Of a stretch of DNA of 64,000 bases, positions 34,721 to 45,256 are shown piece after piece. The stretch is from Linnemannia hyalina (Eukaryota > Mortierellomycota > Mortierellomycetes > Mortierellales > Mortierellaceae): positions 1,178,001 to 1,242,000 of the forward strand of contig JAHRHY010000005.1 in NCBI GenBank assembly GCA_019671135.1, read 5' to 3'. The stretch's first letter is position 1. Each line of letters starts with the position of its first letter. The position numbers and the translations under genes were made by a program. The notes below the pieces were generated by a model, which worked only from the letters and a program-made list of their open reading frames with translations, made no database searches and had not been told where the DNA came from.

Positions 34721-37336
34721 ATGTCTCTGAATCAGCCTCTCTTTAAAATATTTCGCCGAATGCTTCTTCTCGACCAACAACCCTTTCTCTCTCTCTCTTG
34801 CTCTTTGTATATAACTTCATCGTCACCCACACTTTTTTCTTCTTCTTCTTCTTCGTTTCTTCACTACTCATCGCCCAGCTGCTTACATTATACCCCCGAT
34901 ACCCACCTCAGCAACAACAGCAATATCATTAACAACAACAACATGAACATCCTTGATATGAGCGATTACCACTTCCGCTTAAAGTCCGGTCAGACCCTTC
35001 CCGCCTCGCCCTCCTTGTCCTCCTCCACCTTGTCCTCATCCCTGCCGTCTAAGCCCAAAGGAAAGGACTCCTCCTCAGCTTCAGAGCTGATCAACTCCCT
35101 CAAGAAAAAGTCGTCTGCCTCCACCCTCTTCTCGCCCCTCTCTCCCGCCCTCTTCTCCACCGGGCCATCAACAACCTTTACCTCATCCCTGACGCGATCC
35201 AAACGCAGCAGCAGTCGTCGCCCTCTCTGTTCCGCATCCTGTTTCTCCCCTCTCGATCTCCCTTCCGACATCTTTGTATGCCTCCTCGAGTTTCTCACCC
35301 CGGCAGAACTGTGGAAACTCTCGATGGCGTCGCGAGAGATGTACAGACAGGTCAATGGGTTCATGTCCAAGATCCAACGGTTCAAGTACAGTGCGGTCAG
35401 GATCCTTCACCAGGAGAACTCTGGAATTATGTATGTCTCGCCCAGCGGTGTAAACGGAGGATTCCCTTCGCCCGTGCAGACCATCTTGGCCAGGATTAAG
35501 GGCGCGTCCAACCCACGGAGCCGTCAGTCGTATTGGGAGGCCCAGGGTGAGCTCATGGTCATGATCATCATGGAGGGAACTCCGTATGAGCCCAAACCAG
35601 GGAGTCGACCCGCCAAGGAGACAATCACCAAATCTTCAGTAAGGGCGCATTCCCCTCAGATTCATGCCAATAGCACCGACACCAGCCTCACCATTGCACC
35701 CTTGCTCGACAATGGAACAACAACAACACCACCTTCATCAATAATGACTACAACCTCTACAGTAATAACGACAACAACCATGCCAACATCCCCTTCGACC
35801 TCAACACTTGTATCATCTTACGCATCCGCATCCTCATCACAACTGAGCCTCGGATCCACTGCAGACGACACTGTCCAAGTCCTTGGCCCTCTCCCCATAG
35901 ACAGATTCCAAGCCATGGTAGACCTTCTGTTCGACCCCAACATTGTATACCTCAACCACCGTCGAGCCATCATCAATTGTGCACGATATGTCTCAGCAAG
36001 CATCGCCGAACATTTCAAGGAGGCTCTCAGCACAAAGGACCCCTTGGACCCAGTGTTTCATACACTCTTCCTCAAGCAATACACCGTGAGGACGGGGCCT
36101 TATCTCGCCCTCATTCTCTACGACACCGGCGCCGAGGACAATGGCAACGATGAGGAGGACGAACTGCCCCAGGAACCTTCCACGCAGCCCAAGCCCTCGC
36201 AACGATCGACCCTGGTTGCCCCTCCCTCCCGCCTGCAAAAGTACTTTCAGGCCATGCTGTGGCATCGCTGCACATCTGATCTGATTGCGCTCTACAATCG
36301 CATCCAGCGTTTGCATGTGGATATCACTCCCTCCCCCTCCTCCAAGAAGACATGTACAGAGCCGCTCGAGCCCATGCCAGAGTCAAACAGGGCTGTCTGC
36401 TGTCAGGACATGCCGACCAGCACTCCCTCGCCCATAGCTTCTCCCGTGATGCAAGAGTCATACCCTTTTTGCTGCAATGCACACTCGCTTGTCTTCACGA
36501 CACATTATCCCGCCAGTGTTCCCCTCCCCTACCCCATCCGCCAAAAGTTCCGTCGCATGGCCCAGAAGCTCCAGACCAAGAATTTTTGGGCGACCGTCCT
36601 CCAAGGTCATGGCGTCAACGCTGCTCAGTGGGAGGAGTGTTCTATCGGTGGACACATTCAGTACACAGGATCGACAGAGAAGCTCCAGTTCTGCAACGGA
36701 GTTGCTCGCCCTATCTCTCCAGCGACAATGGCGGCAGTGGTGGCATCGGGATCAGCGACATCACCATCCTCTTCTATCCACAAGCAAAGGAGGGAGATGG
36801 ACGATGAGGAGCTGGTGCTGAGACGTCATCGGATCGAGGAGCGCATCAGACAGGATACGCTCATGAAGCAGGAGTTGCTCTCGCTATGTCTGATGGCCTG
36901 CGGTCTCTTTATGGTCGACAATCGCTCTCGTCATATCCCTCCGACCCTCATGTCGCTCCTGAGACGCTACGGACCTTGGGGCAAGGGTGTCTGGCGCGAA
37001 GGAGAATGGAGACGGTCGGCGATCGACCTTTCCTCTGGAACTGGATTTGAGGAAGGGGCTGGAGGATCTCACAAGAAGAAGAAGAGTATGTCGCCATCGT
37101 CGTCGTCGAACTTTTCTTCGCTCCGAGGAGGAGCAGCAACAGTGGATGGAGTGCAGGCGGAGGGTGCAGCCAAAGAGGATAACAAGAACGAGCGGGGACC
37201 ATGGCAGAACCTTTGTATTGCTGCCATTCAGTTCATGGCCCACGAGGACTTGACCTGGGGCGGTGCGACCGGCAATGAGGAGCTCAGCCGACTCCGAGTC
37301 ACCATCAACTCTTCTCAGTGGATCTACCACGAGTAA
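34721..37336 (+). CDS. F-box protein, substrate adaptor of an SCF ligase
   Basis: An intronless frame of 871 codons ends at TAA 37334. The F-box lies at about residues 176-215 (LDLPSDIFVCLLEFLTPAELWKL, then SMASREMYRQVN), which would bind Skp1 and link the protein to a cullin-1 ligase. The remaining ~650 residues match no repeat family I recognise: no WD40, LRR or Kelch pattern is visible. They contain a Thr/Ser-rich linker (about residues 330-380) and conserved-looking helical parts (PIDRFQAMVDLLFDPNIVYL; VRTGPYLALILYDTGAEDN). The C-terminal part contains WATVLQGHGVNAAQWEECSIGGH and ends with LRVTINSSQWIYHE. The substrate is unknown. The first ATG (34721) gives a hydrophobic/Ser-rich leader, whereas Met75 at 34943 follows an AAC/CAA-rich stretch like leaders elsewhere here, so translation may start there. 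Confidence 0.8.
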   Translation: MSLNQPLFKIFRRMLLLDQQPFLSLSCSLYITSSSPTLFSSSSSSFLHYSSPSCLHYTPDTHLSNNSNIINNNNMNILDMSDYHFRLKSGQTLPASPSLSSSTLSSSLPSKPKGKDSSSASELINSLKKKSSASTLFSPLSPALFSTGPSTTFTSSLTRSKRSSSRRPLCSASCFSPLDLPSDIFVCLLEFLTPAELWKLSMASREMYRQVNGFMSKIQRFKYSAVRILHQENSGIMYVSPSGVNGGFPSPVQTILARIKGASNPRSRQSYWEAQGELMVMIIMEGTPYEPKPGSRPAKETITKSSVRAHSPQIHANSTDTSLTIAPLLDNGTTTTPPSSIMTTTSTVITTTTMPTSPSTSTLVSSYASASSSQLSLGSTADDTVQVLGPLPIDRFQAMVDLLFDPNIVYLNHRRAIINCARYVSASIAEHFKEALSTKDPLDPVFHTLFLKQYTVRTGPYLALILYDTGAEDNGNDEEDELPQEPSTQPKPSQRSTLVAPPSRLQKYFQAMLWHRCTSDLIALYNRIQRLHVDITPSPSSKKTCTEPLEPMPESNRAVCCQDMPTSTPSPIASPVMQESYPFCCNAHSLVFTTHYPASVPLPYPIRQKFRRMAQKLQTKNFWATVLQGHGVNAAQWEECSIGGHIQYTGSTEKLQFCNGVARPISPATMAAVVASGSATSPSSSIHKQRREMDDEELVLRRHRIEERIRQDTLMKQELLSLCLMACGLFMVDNRSRHIPPTLMSLLRRYGPWGKGVWREGEWRRSAIDLSSGTGFEEGAGGSHKKKKSMSPSSSSNFSSLRGGAATVDGVQAEGAAKEDNKNERGPWQNLCIAAIQFMAHEDLTWGGATGNEELSRLRVTINSSQWIYHE

Positions 37337-38229
37337 TCACTAGTAATGAATAAAAATAATCATGTGACACTATTTTTTTTTTTTTTTTCACGCGCGTTTT
37401 TTGTTGGTGTGTGCACTGCACCGCAAGATCGCAACTCCGCCCTGGCGATGTGGGATTACAAACAACGCGAAAGGTGCCTATGGTCAACCTCGAGGGGTCT
37501 TTTTTTGTTTGCAGCCATAGCGTCTCCAGTGAAGGGTGTTTAGTTCCAAGGAAAATCGCCGAGGGCACCACGGCAACCACGGCGACGCGACGAGAGGGAC
37601 AGCATAAGAGTAGGACTCTAGACAAGGGAGAACTGCCAAGACAACCATTGTTGGATGGTGATAGGATGGCGATGGCTTGATAATACCTCCGCTGATCATC
37701 AGTCTGAGCGCAGACGAGATATGCAGCGCACACAACGAGGCTCTTCTCCCCGCATAAGGATAAAAAGATACGGACACACTCATTCACACATACTCACACA
37801 CTGATGAAAGTGATGAGAACCGATGAGCAAGTGACCTTTGTGATGCCTTTTAGTCAGCCTTTCTACGTCTTTCTCCTTCTCAATTCCTTTTCTTTACACG
37901 CACTTCTCTCTCCCATATATTTTCAGATACTGATATCTCCTCCTCTCTCTTTCTTCCCTTTGGCATTTCTCCTCTCTTTCTCTCCTCTACACACAAACAT
38001 CGCCCTTCTACAAACAAAACCGATACATACATCTCAAACACATACCTCCGTAAGTAACGTTTGAACAAATCTGTTAATGTTGGACCCTGCATGCTTTAAG
38101 GAACAGTATCTGTGCGCACAACAAAAAAGATGGATGGAGGCTTTTTGCATCAAGATCCTGATTCTCGCTCTCTGCATCTCACTCTCTCCCTCTTTCTTGT
38201 CAAATCACAAACAGACAATCATCAGCTCG
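37337..38229. other. Promoter region of GATA factor gene
   Basis: It holds the F-box gene 3' flank, with an 18-base T run at about 37372, and then the upstream region of the GATA gene. CT-rich sequence lies at 37860-37990, followed by a CA-rich stretch (ACATACATCTCAAACACATACC). An in-frame ATG at 38077 would add 51 residues to the GATA protein. I place the start at 38230. Confidence 0.45.
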
Positions 38230-41200
38230 ATGGATCCCGCACATCCTTCACATCCAAAGTTATCACCTGCATCCTCTTCCTCCTCCTCGCGCCCAGGTCC
38301 TGACCCAGACCCCAAAGGTGGTCCATCACAGCAACCGCAACCTGTGGCAGACTCTGGGGACTCGCCTTTCAAGGAGACAGGTCAAGCGAGTGCCGCCGTC
38401 AATATCAAGCCCCCAGTCAGACCAAAACAACAGCAGCAGACGAGGAAGCGTACGCAACAAAATACTGGCCACCAAGACCCGTCTCCCGAGCCTGTCAAGA
38501 AGCGCCAAGTCTCTCGGTCGGCAACGCACACTCCACCCGGTGATCAACTCTCGTCCCAAGTCACGCTTGGGTTTGTGCCCTGTCCGCAAGAGGATCCGGT
38601 GGATGTGAGTAATACAGACTTTTTGATCAGTCAGGGCATTCATGAATTGCCGACCCACCATACATCATCCATGATGATGCCTTTCTCGGGGCCTGTTGGG
38701 CGGCAAGAGCTTTACCGAAGAAGGCACAGTCTTGATGAGCATGACTTTGCAGGAGGAGGAGAGAGTGAACCCACGCAGCAGCGGCCTGGTCTTGATGATG
38801 GCACCTATAGTCACGTGGCGACCATAGGCGAGTCGGCTGGGTCTTCAGACACCATGGCCCATGCGTCGTCGTCCAGTCACACATACCCGTCCATGGTTCT
38901 ACTGGACGATGACGAGAACGCACCCTCGCCACATATCTCCAATCAGCAGCCATTGTTATTTTCTCCGCCCGTCGGTCAGGTCAAGATCGAGGAGGATTCC
39001 GAAACCAACATCTCTGGCCAAGCATCGCAAGGTCTGACCCTCATCTCCAACGAGGATTTCAACCAGAGCAGCCAAGCTGAACGTGAAGAGCAAGCGTACG
39101 TGAACGTATCTCCTTCGTCGACCGAAGCACATGGTGGCGTCCTTTCAAACGAGACCTGGACCCAACCTGGACAAGCAAACACTTCCTCAGGCGGTTTGGT
39201 TCCCTACACCCCTGCCCAGTACCAGTATCAAGCTCAACAACAACAGACATCCTTTGGCACCTTAATCCAGCAACACCAACAGTCACACACGACCCAAGCG
39301 CCATTGCCAGGTGTCAAAGAGATCGCTGGTTTCTATCAGAGTGTTCCTTTGCCCGAGTCACCGATGCTCGATCGCAGCCAGTATGCTCTCGGACCCCAAG
39401 GCGCTCACCACGCACATGTACAGTACATGGGACTCTACAACGCCGCCCACTACACGGCCGCTCCTGGAATGGGACCTCTGCCCTTGCCGCATTCTTACCC
39501 TGTCCCCATGGGATTCCAAGAGATTCCCCTGACGAGACGACGACGCGATCGGCACCACCATCAGGCGCCATACGGAACCTCTAGTTGCCACGATCCTTCG
39601 CGGCAACAGCAGTCTGGAGCCAAGGCTCAAGACCCTTCTGGTGCGAATGGGTTGCTGGAATCACTGAGCATGGCTGTCCGATCAGAGTCATTCAAACAAG
39701 AAAACGATGCCGCCGGCTCTGAAGGTCCACAGTCGCAACGCCATCATGAAGTTCAAGATCGAGATCCCGACCCCAAGGCATGCAATAACTGTCAGACGAC
39801 GACGACCCCCAGCTGGAGGCGATGCCCAAAGGGGCGAATCCTGCTCTGCAACGCCTGTGGGTTATACCAGAAGCTACATGGCAAGTCACGGCCACACTAC
39901 CTAGCCAAGGATGGAACTATCAAGGTGCAGCGCATCGTCCCTGAGCACGCACCTTGTGTTCAATGTCACACGCGCACCAGTCCAACTTGGAAGAAAGGTC
40001 CGAAGGGCGAGGCAATCTGCCATACTTGCAGTACGACCATGAAGCTTGGTCGATCGCAGAGCAAGAGCAAGGTCCCCAGGATGATCGAGTACCCGAGTCC
40101 TGCTGATATGATGTCTGTCGTTTCGGAGGGCATGTACTCTGGTGACCCTTCGGGTGCAGAGTATTCTGAGGCGATGGTGATGAGGGGCTTCCACCCACAT
40201 GGACTCAGCGTTGGAGCTGGCGACTTGACGCCGGGCTCGTCGTCCTATGGTGATGTTGAAGGTGGTCAGCGTCGGCCACACTCTTCCATGACGCGACATT
40301 CTACCAGGGCGGCACAACAACACGGCTACCTCGTCGACCATCCCTCAAGATCGGGTGTCAACCAGTACCAAGGCAACCGGCCTGTAGTCTACGGGTTTGG
40401 GCAAGTTGGACCAGCATACGGGTTGGCACAGTACGGTAGTTACGACACGAGTGGATACAGTCTTGCGAGCTTGCACGCTACCTACCCGACGAGCCCTAGT
40501 GTATGGCAGCCAGATGTTTCTTCTTACAGTTCTGGAGCCTACAGTCATGGTGCAGGGCCATTCACACTCGAGTCGTCGACGCCCCAGCAAGGCCAGTTCC
40601 AGCAACAGCGCGAAGCAACGAGCTTGCTGCGAATGGACTCCTCGTCTGCTCTCCCAACATCAACTCAGTCATCGCCTGAGGGACATCAGCTCCTGGTCCC
40701 TTTAAATCGGCCAACTCAGCCCAGCTATTTCACTTGGGGACAAACGCAACAGACACGTCTGCCACAGCCTTTGTTGCACTCTGCTGCCTGGGGCGCCGGT
40801 GGCAATGGAGGAGGCACTGGTCAAGCTATGAACGTGTCATCGGAAGTCGGATTCTCACCAGAACAGCAACAGCAGCACCGGATATTTTTGATCAACCAGC
40901 GCTCAGGTTCGGCTAACTCCCGTCAAGACATCTTGAGCCAAGGTCTCCCTCATTTCGCTAGTTCTGCAACATCGAACGAGTCCGCAGCTCTTCAAGACCG
41001 TCATCAAGTTCATCAGGCACAGCATCAAGCGCACAACACCTTGATGCACCACCAACTGCGTCATCTCCAGCAACAACATGCGCTGCAGCATGCCTACCGC
41101 TCTGTTTACGGCCAACAGCAGCAGCATCACCAAGCCTCGCATTCATACTCTTCTTATCCGGCTTCAATTCCAGTCCGCAGCCACAGTCCAAGTCAAGACC

Positions 41201-42027
41201 AGAAGAACCGAGACTACGAGGCAGCTCTTCAATCCTATGTCCAAGCAGGAGGTTCTGACGATGCGGGCATGCCAGCGCACTCTTCCACAATGGGTGTTCC
41301 AACCGTCGATGCCACTGTCGAACAGGCTGCAGGAGCGAAGCCAGCAGCATCAGACTCAAGTCTGAACAAGGACCCCTCCTCCTCTTCTGACCACGAGAGT
41401 CCTATCGGTGGCCCACACAGCAACGACAATGGAGGCGAGATTGCAAAGAGCGAGAGCAACCTGGAGGCCATGGCGGCCGAGACTCTTGCCAACACATTCT
41501 TCGACCGACAGAACCCTGCCGCCACTGCGTTTTCGCCCGTTCCAGAGTCTGGCCCGAATTCACGATTAGACGCAGCATTTCCAATTGCAGCAGCAACGAC
41601 GCCGACGACGACGGCGCACACGCCGGTTGTTGTGACTGAGGTCAAGAAACAGAAGAAGAGTACTGGATCGGGTACTATAGACGTTGAAGGCAAGGCGTCG
41701 TCAACATCTTTGTCGTCGTTGTTGTCGCACAAATCGTCGCAGCAGCAGCAGCAGCATGGAGGGTCTACTGCACCCTCCACATCAGTGTCAGGATCAGAAT
41801 CACGACAGAGCGCGTCAACGTCAGCGGTCTCGGCGATCCCTGAGGAGGCTGGGGGCAGTGAAGGGGGTTCGGATGGTCATCGTCCTCGACGAAGCGAGCG
41901 GAATCGTTCCGCTCCTAACAGCGCAGGCTCCGCATCTGTTACCGATGCTACCACTCCTGCTGTAGCTCCCAAGTCGGCCAAGAAGCAGGAGGGTCTGATG
42001 AACCAGCACCTGAACCGACGCTATTGA
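38230..42027 (+). CDS. GATA-type transcription factor with two zinc fingers
   Basis: Intronless frame, 1,265 residues from Met at 38230, ending at TGA 42025. Two GATA-type fingers lie close together at about residues 518-610. Finger 1 is C-x2-C-x18-C-x2-C (CNNC, TPSWRRCPKGR, LLCNACGLYQKLHGKSRP). Finger 2 is C-x2-C-x17-C-x2-C (CVQC, SPTWKKGPKG, ICHTC), with CHTC in place of the usual CNAC and no GLY after it. Finger 1 looks fully competent to bind GATA sites. Finger 2 is divergent and may bind weakly or contact protein. The rest is low complexity: Gln/His-rich runs, Ser-rich segments and a C-terminal basic stretch (RPRRSERNRS). I see no PAS, LIM or leucine-zipper domain, and no Cys-rich spacer typical of siderophore repressors, so the pathway is not assigned. 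The upstream ATG at 38077 would add a hydrophobic leader atypical for a nuclear protein. Confidence 0.85.
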   Translation: MDPAHPSHPKLSPASSSSSSRPGPDPDPKGGPSQQPQPVADSGDSPFKETGQASAAVNIKPPVRPKQQQQTRKRTQQNTGHQDPSPEPVKKRQVSRSATHTPPGDQLSSQVTLGFVPCPQEDPVDVSNTDFLISQGIHELPTHHTSSMMMPFSGPVGRQELYRRRHSLDEHDFAGGGESEPTQQRPGLDDGTYSHVATIGESAGSSDTMAHASSSSHTYPSMVLLDDDENAPSPHISNQQPLLFSPPVGQVKIEEDSETNISGQASQGLTLISNEDFNQSSQAEREEQAYVNVSPSSTEAHGGVLSNETWTQPGQANTSSGGLVPYTPAQYQYQAQQQQTSFGTLIQQHQQSHTTQAPLPGVKEIAGFYQSVPLPESPMLDRSQYALGPQGAHHAHVQYMGLYNAAHYTAAPGMGPLPLPHSYPVPMGFQEIPLTRRRRDRHHHQAPYGTSSCHDPSRQQQSGAKAQDPSGANGLLESLSMAVRSESFKQENDAAGSEGPQSQRHHEVQDRDPDPKACNNCQTTTTPSWRRCPKGRILLCNACGLYQKLHGKSRPHYLAKDGTIKVQRIVPEHAPCVQCHTRTSPTWKKGPKGEAICHTCSTTMKLGRSQSKSKVPRMIEYPSPADMMSVVSEGMYSGDPSGAEYSEAMVMRGFHPHGLSVGAGDLTPGSSSYGDVEGGQRRPHSSMTRHSTRAAQQHGYLVDHPSRSGVNQYQGNRPVVYGFGQVGPAYGLAQYGSYDTSGYSLASLHATYPTSPSVWQPDVSSYSSGAYSHGAGPFTLESSTPQQGQFQQQREATSLLRMDSSSALPTSTQSSPEGHQLLVPLNRPTQPSYFTWGQTQQTRLPQPLLHSAAWGAGGNGGGTGQAMNVSSEVGFSPEQQQQHRIFLINQRSGSANSRQDILSQGLPHFASSATSNESAALQDRHQVHQAQHQAHNTLMHHQLRHLQQQHALQHAYRSVYGQQQQHHQASHSYSSYPASIPVRSHSPSQDQKNRDYEAALQSYVQAGGSDDAGMPAHSSTMGVPTVDATVEQAAGAKPAASDSSLNKDPSSSSDHESPIGGPHSNDNGGEIAKSESNLEAMAAETLANTFFDRQNPAATAFSPVPESGPNSRLDAAFPIAAATTPTTTAHTPVVVTEVKKQKKSTGSGTIDVEGKASSTSLSSLLSHKSSQQQQQHGGSTAPSTSVSGSESRQSASTSAVSAIPEEAGGSEGGSDGHRPRRSERNRSAPNSAGSASVTDATTPAVAPKSAKKQEGLMNQHLNRRY

Positions 42028-42424
42028 GGAGACCGGGGATTTTCCTCTTGCAGATTGACTGGCAGCATTCACTCCTTCTACTTCTTTCAACTGCATACCA
42101 TACATTCACACTTTGTACATATTACTCTCCCCCCTTCTTTCATTTCTCTTTCTAGCACAGTTCTCATTACTTTTACACACACTCCATACACATCCTTACA
42201 CATCCACTCACTCTGTACACCATGGCTCTCTTGCTGCCTTTTTACACTATACAAGAAATAAAAAAAATCGCAATAGAAAATAAAAGCAAGTGGGATGATT
42301 TGAAAGAAAAAAAAATGGACTACTTTTAATATGGATGAAAGGTTCAATGGGGGGGGGGGGATGGTATATGCATGCCATGTGAAGGTGACATTGACGCGAA
42401 AAAAAAGAACGATGGTGATATGTT
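42028..42424. other. Convergent 3' spacer
   Basis: Between the stops of the plus-strand GATA gene and the minus-strand TMEM135-like gene. It holds CA/CT-rich 3' flank and a 12-base G run near 42349. No gene is seen. Confidence 0.5.
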
Positions 42425-45256
42425 TTAGTTTCTTCCAAGGATATGGTAGATCAACTTTGTGACAAAAGGCGACAGAACTTGCTCCTCTTGCTGGTAGAAC
42501 GACTATTAAAGAACAAAATGCGATATAAATTTGGTGGCGTTAGTTTTTATCGCCATATTTCAATCGAGTACAAAAAATTTCAAACCAAAAAAAAAAAGCA
42601 AAAGGGGAAGGAGGACACATACCATGATGAGCGACATGGCAAAGGAGAACATCATGACCTCCCAGTGCTTGACACCCTTGATCCAGTTCTTCTGATACAG
42701 AATCTTGTATAACGACTCGGCCGCCTTGGGGAGGACATACATTGCCAATTCGGCTCTCCGGCTCTCCTGTTCCACCATAATGGCAGATCCTGAGCAAGTG
42801 ACACCGAAAAGCCAGTAAATGTACTTGTTGTTGGATTGGATCCACCCGTTCTTGAACAGGTTGCGGTGTCCACAAATCTGGGATTGGTACAGAACCACAA
42901 AGACTGCGAGGAAGACTGAGGACCGGAGGGTGTTGAACGAAGTCCTTGAGAACACATTCACAGGGCTAAGCAAAAAGAGGAAGCGAGAAAAAAAGAAAAA
43001 AAAAAAGGAAAAGTCAGTATCCATCTCCAAAGTTACATTTAAAATACGTGAACAAAAAAAAAAAAAAAAAAAAAAAGAACTATGAAACTTACTCAGCCAT
43101 GAGTCGCTTCATGCGGAGGACAAGGAGGGGCACAAAGTTGAGGGTCGCATAGACGGGGAGAATGTTCTTGGTGACTTGGACAAAACGCTCAGCATTGTTG
43201 ACTTTGCAGGAGTCATACGAGGGGTGAAGCACCGCACAGGGGATCAGGTCAGTGTACTCGGTCAATTTAGAGACCGTCTCGATCGATTTGGCCGTGGGCT
43301 TCAATCGTTGAACCAATGCCTGGACCTGGCTCACGTCAACTGGGAATCCACGCACACGAGCACGGTTGAATGCCAGAGCCTCAGCAGGGACACGTGCAGT
43401 GTTGATCATGAACTTGAAGTACTCTGGTGGAATCGACTCGGGTTGCATCTAGTAACAATCGTGTGTGAGCCAATAAAATCGGGTTCAAATAACATTGGTC
43501 AGATAAACATCCTGGTACGCAGTGATGTACGAAAATTGGTAATCGGCTATCTGCTTTTTTTCTTGTCGCGTCTCCGGACTTACAGTGTAGGCATACATGA
43601 CCTGACCGCATGCGAGGGCAAAGAGTGCAGCGTCACCATGACGGAACGAGAACAACCCACGGTGCTTTCCTGCATTGTAAACTCCCTGTCCCGCGCTTTT
43701 GTTGTTTGTTGTTTGTTGGTTTGTTGATTGTTGGTTGATAAACGCAGTCGAGGATGAAGTTATATCGAGATGGAGAGAAAGAAAAAGTAGGAGGGTTAGC
43801 ATATTTGGAAATCCACAATTCACGATTTGTCATCGAAATTGACCAAAAATGCCGAGAGAGTGATAGCCGGACCATGTCAGTGGAGCATGGACCAGTCAAG
43901 TCACAGTCCGTGGGCTAGAAACACGGGAAGGAAAGGATTTCTGTTATCATACCGAATAAGCATTTGCTGTGCGAAGCTGACTCTGCGTTCATGACTCTCA
44001 ATCAAGATGGCAAGACCAGCAATGGCACCTATGGCAATGTAGCAGAGGAGATAGTAGGAGAGTCCATTGTTAGTTTCTCTGAGATAAAGAAGCCCGATGG
44101 CTGTAGATGGTTGTGGATTGAGAGAGTGAGTCATGGCTGGGCGAAGTGCTTCAAGAGAAAGTGAAGAAGGTTGGACAAACGAAAAATTACCAGCAACGGC
44201 TCCGTTAATACGGTCATCCTTGCCACGGTAGAGCTTCAGTCCATTGTTGACAAACTTCCAAAGGAACGAAAAGACACCAAAGAACGATCCGAAACGGATG
44301 GCATCAATGCCAAAGAAAGAATCCTTGAATATTTCTCCAAACGATGCTCTACGAAGAAGTGGACGGAGAGACAAGTGCGTAACGAGCAAGGTTTTTTGTT
44401 AGCAAATTAGGACCGCCACAAACCAAAAGTCCGCTAAATGTGTTCAATTGTGTTGGTCGATCGATGTTGCAGGTTCATTCTTGTGCATGGGAAGTGAATC
44501 CGTTTCTGTGACACATACTTTCCCTTCATCAACTTGAGCATGCCCAAACAGAGGTTGACCATGGCCTTCAATCCATAGCTGACTCCACCGGATCCTACAA
44601 GGATTGGAAGGAGGGAACAAGAAAGAGTTAGAATCGGTTATGCTCCTTCTTTCGACAACAACATTATTCGATCGGTTTGAGCTAAAGCCGCTCATCAATT
44701 GAGCGTCCGGACTCTTTTCGACCCGACAGATAAAGCTACACTTACGGATCGCTCCAAGGATAGAGTGCTTTAAGACTCCCTCAAAGGTGTTGCAGCGAGC
44801 AGAAAGATGGGGGATTGAGACACCCGACTTGTAGTTTTTACTCTTCTCGGCAGCCTCCTTGCCCTCCTTTGTACGGAAGCCGCGAGGACGCTTGCCATTG
44901 GGCCATCCGTGTTTGTGGGTCGATCCGGACTTTTCATCTGAGAAAGTCGAGGCCGCGGTCGAGCCATGGTTGTTGTTGCTCTTGTTGGTAGTGTTGTTGT
45001 CGCTGTTAGATGTGGATTTGCGAGGGAAGGAAGCCTTGGTCATGATGGGACTATCGACGTCAGAGGCGCTGTAGGTTGAAGAGGCGACTGACGAGGGAGA
45101 GTCGGCGTCGTCGTTGTTCACGGATACATAGGAGGACGTGAGGGAGGCGTCTTGAGGGATTGGGGCAGAGGTTGTATTGATCTGTTCTGGTGTGGAGGAA
45201 GGTTGTTCACTCGTGTCGGAGGGTGAAGAGGAGCCGTTGTGGTCGGGATGGGACAT
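42425..45256 (-). CDS. TMEM135-like multi-pass membrane protein
   Basis: Eight exons: 44746-45256, 44519-44594, 44191-44348, 43953-44148, 43584-43695, 43093-43448, 42623-42965, 42425-42502. All phases close, giving 609 residues. The first ~140 residues are Ser/Thr/Asn-rich and probably disordered. The body starts with FEGVLKHSILGAIRSGGVSY. It contains FGIDAIRFGSFFGVFSFLWK, which resembles the Tim17/TMEM135 signature, then KDDRINGAVA, and a hydrophobic YYLLCYIAIGAIAGLAILIE. Next comes AGQGVYN, and then HGDAALFALACGQVMYAY. A Cys/His-containing loop (IPCAVLHPSYDSC) follows, with further hydrophobic helices to the end. Animal TMEM135 is tied to peroxisomes, mitochondria and lipid storage; the fungal role is not established. 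The exon at 43584 uses an acceptor ending AAAAG, chosen because it alone keeps the conserved frame. Confidence 0.75.

Noticed and set aside
38077..38229. N-terminal extension of the GATA protein from the ATG at 38077
   Set aside because: Would add a hydrophobic, Cys-containing leader to a nuclear factor. The ATG at 38230 starts a polar N-terminus typical of such proteins. Not excluded.
43584..43670. Exon of the TMEM135-like gene starting after the AG at 43671
   Set aside because: That acceptor shifts the frame away from the HGDAALFALACGQ segment. The acceptor before 43695 keeps it and adds AGQGVYNAG.
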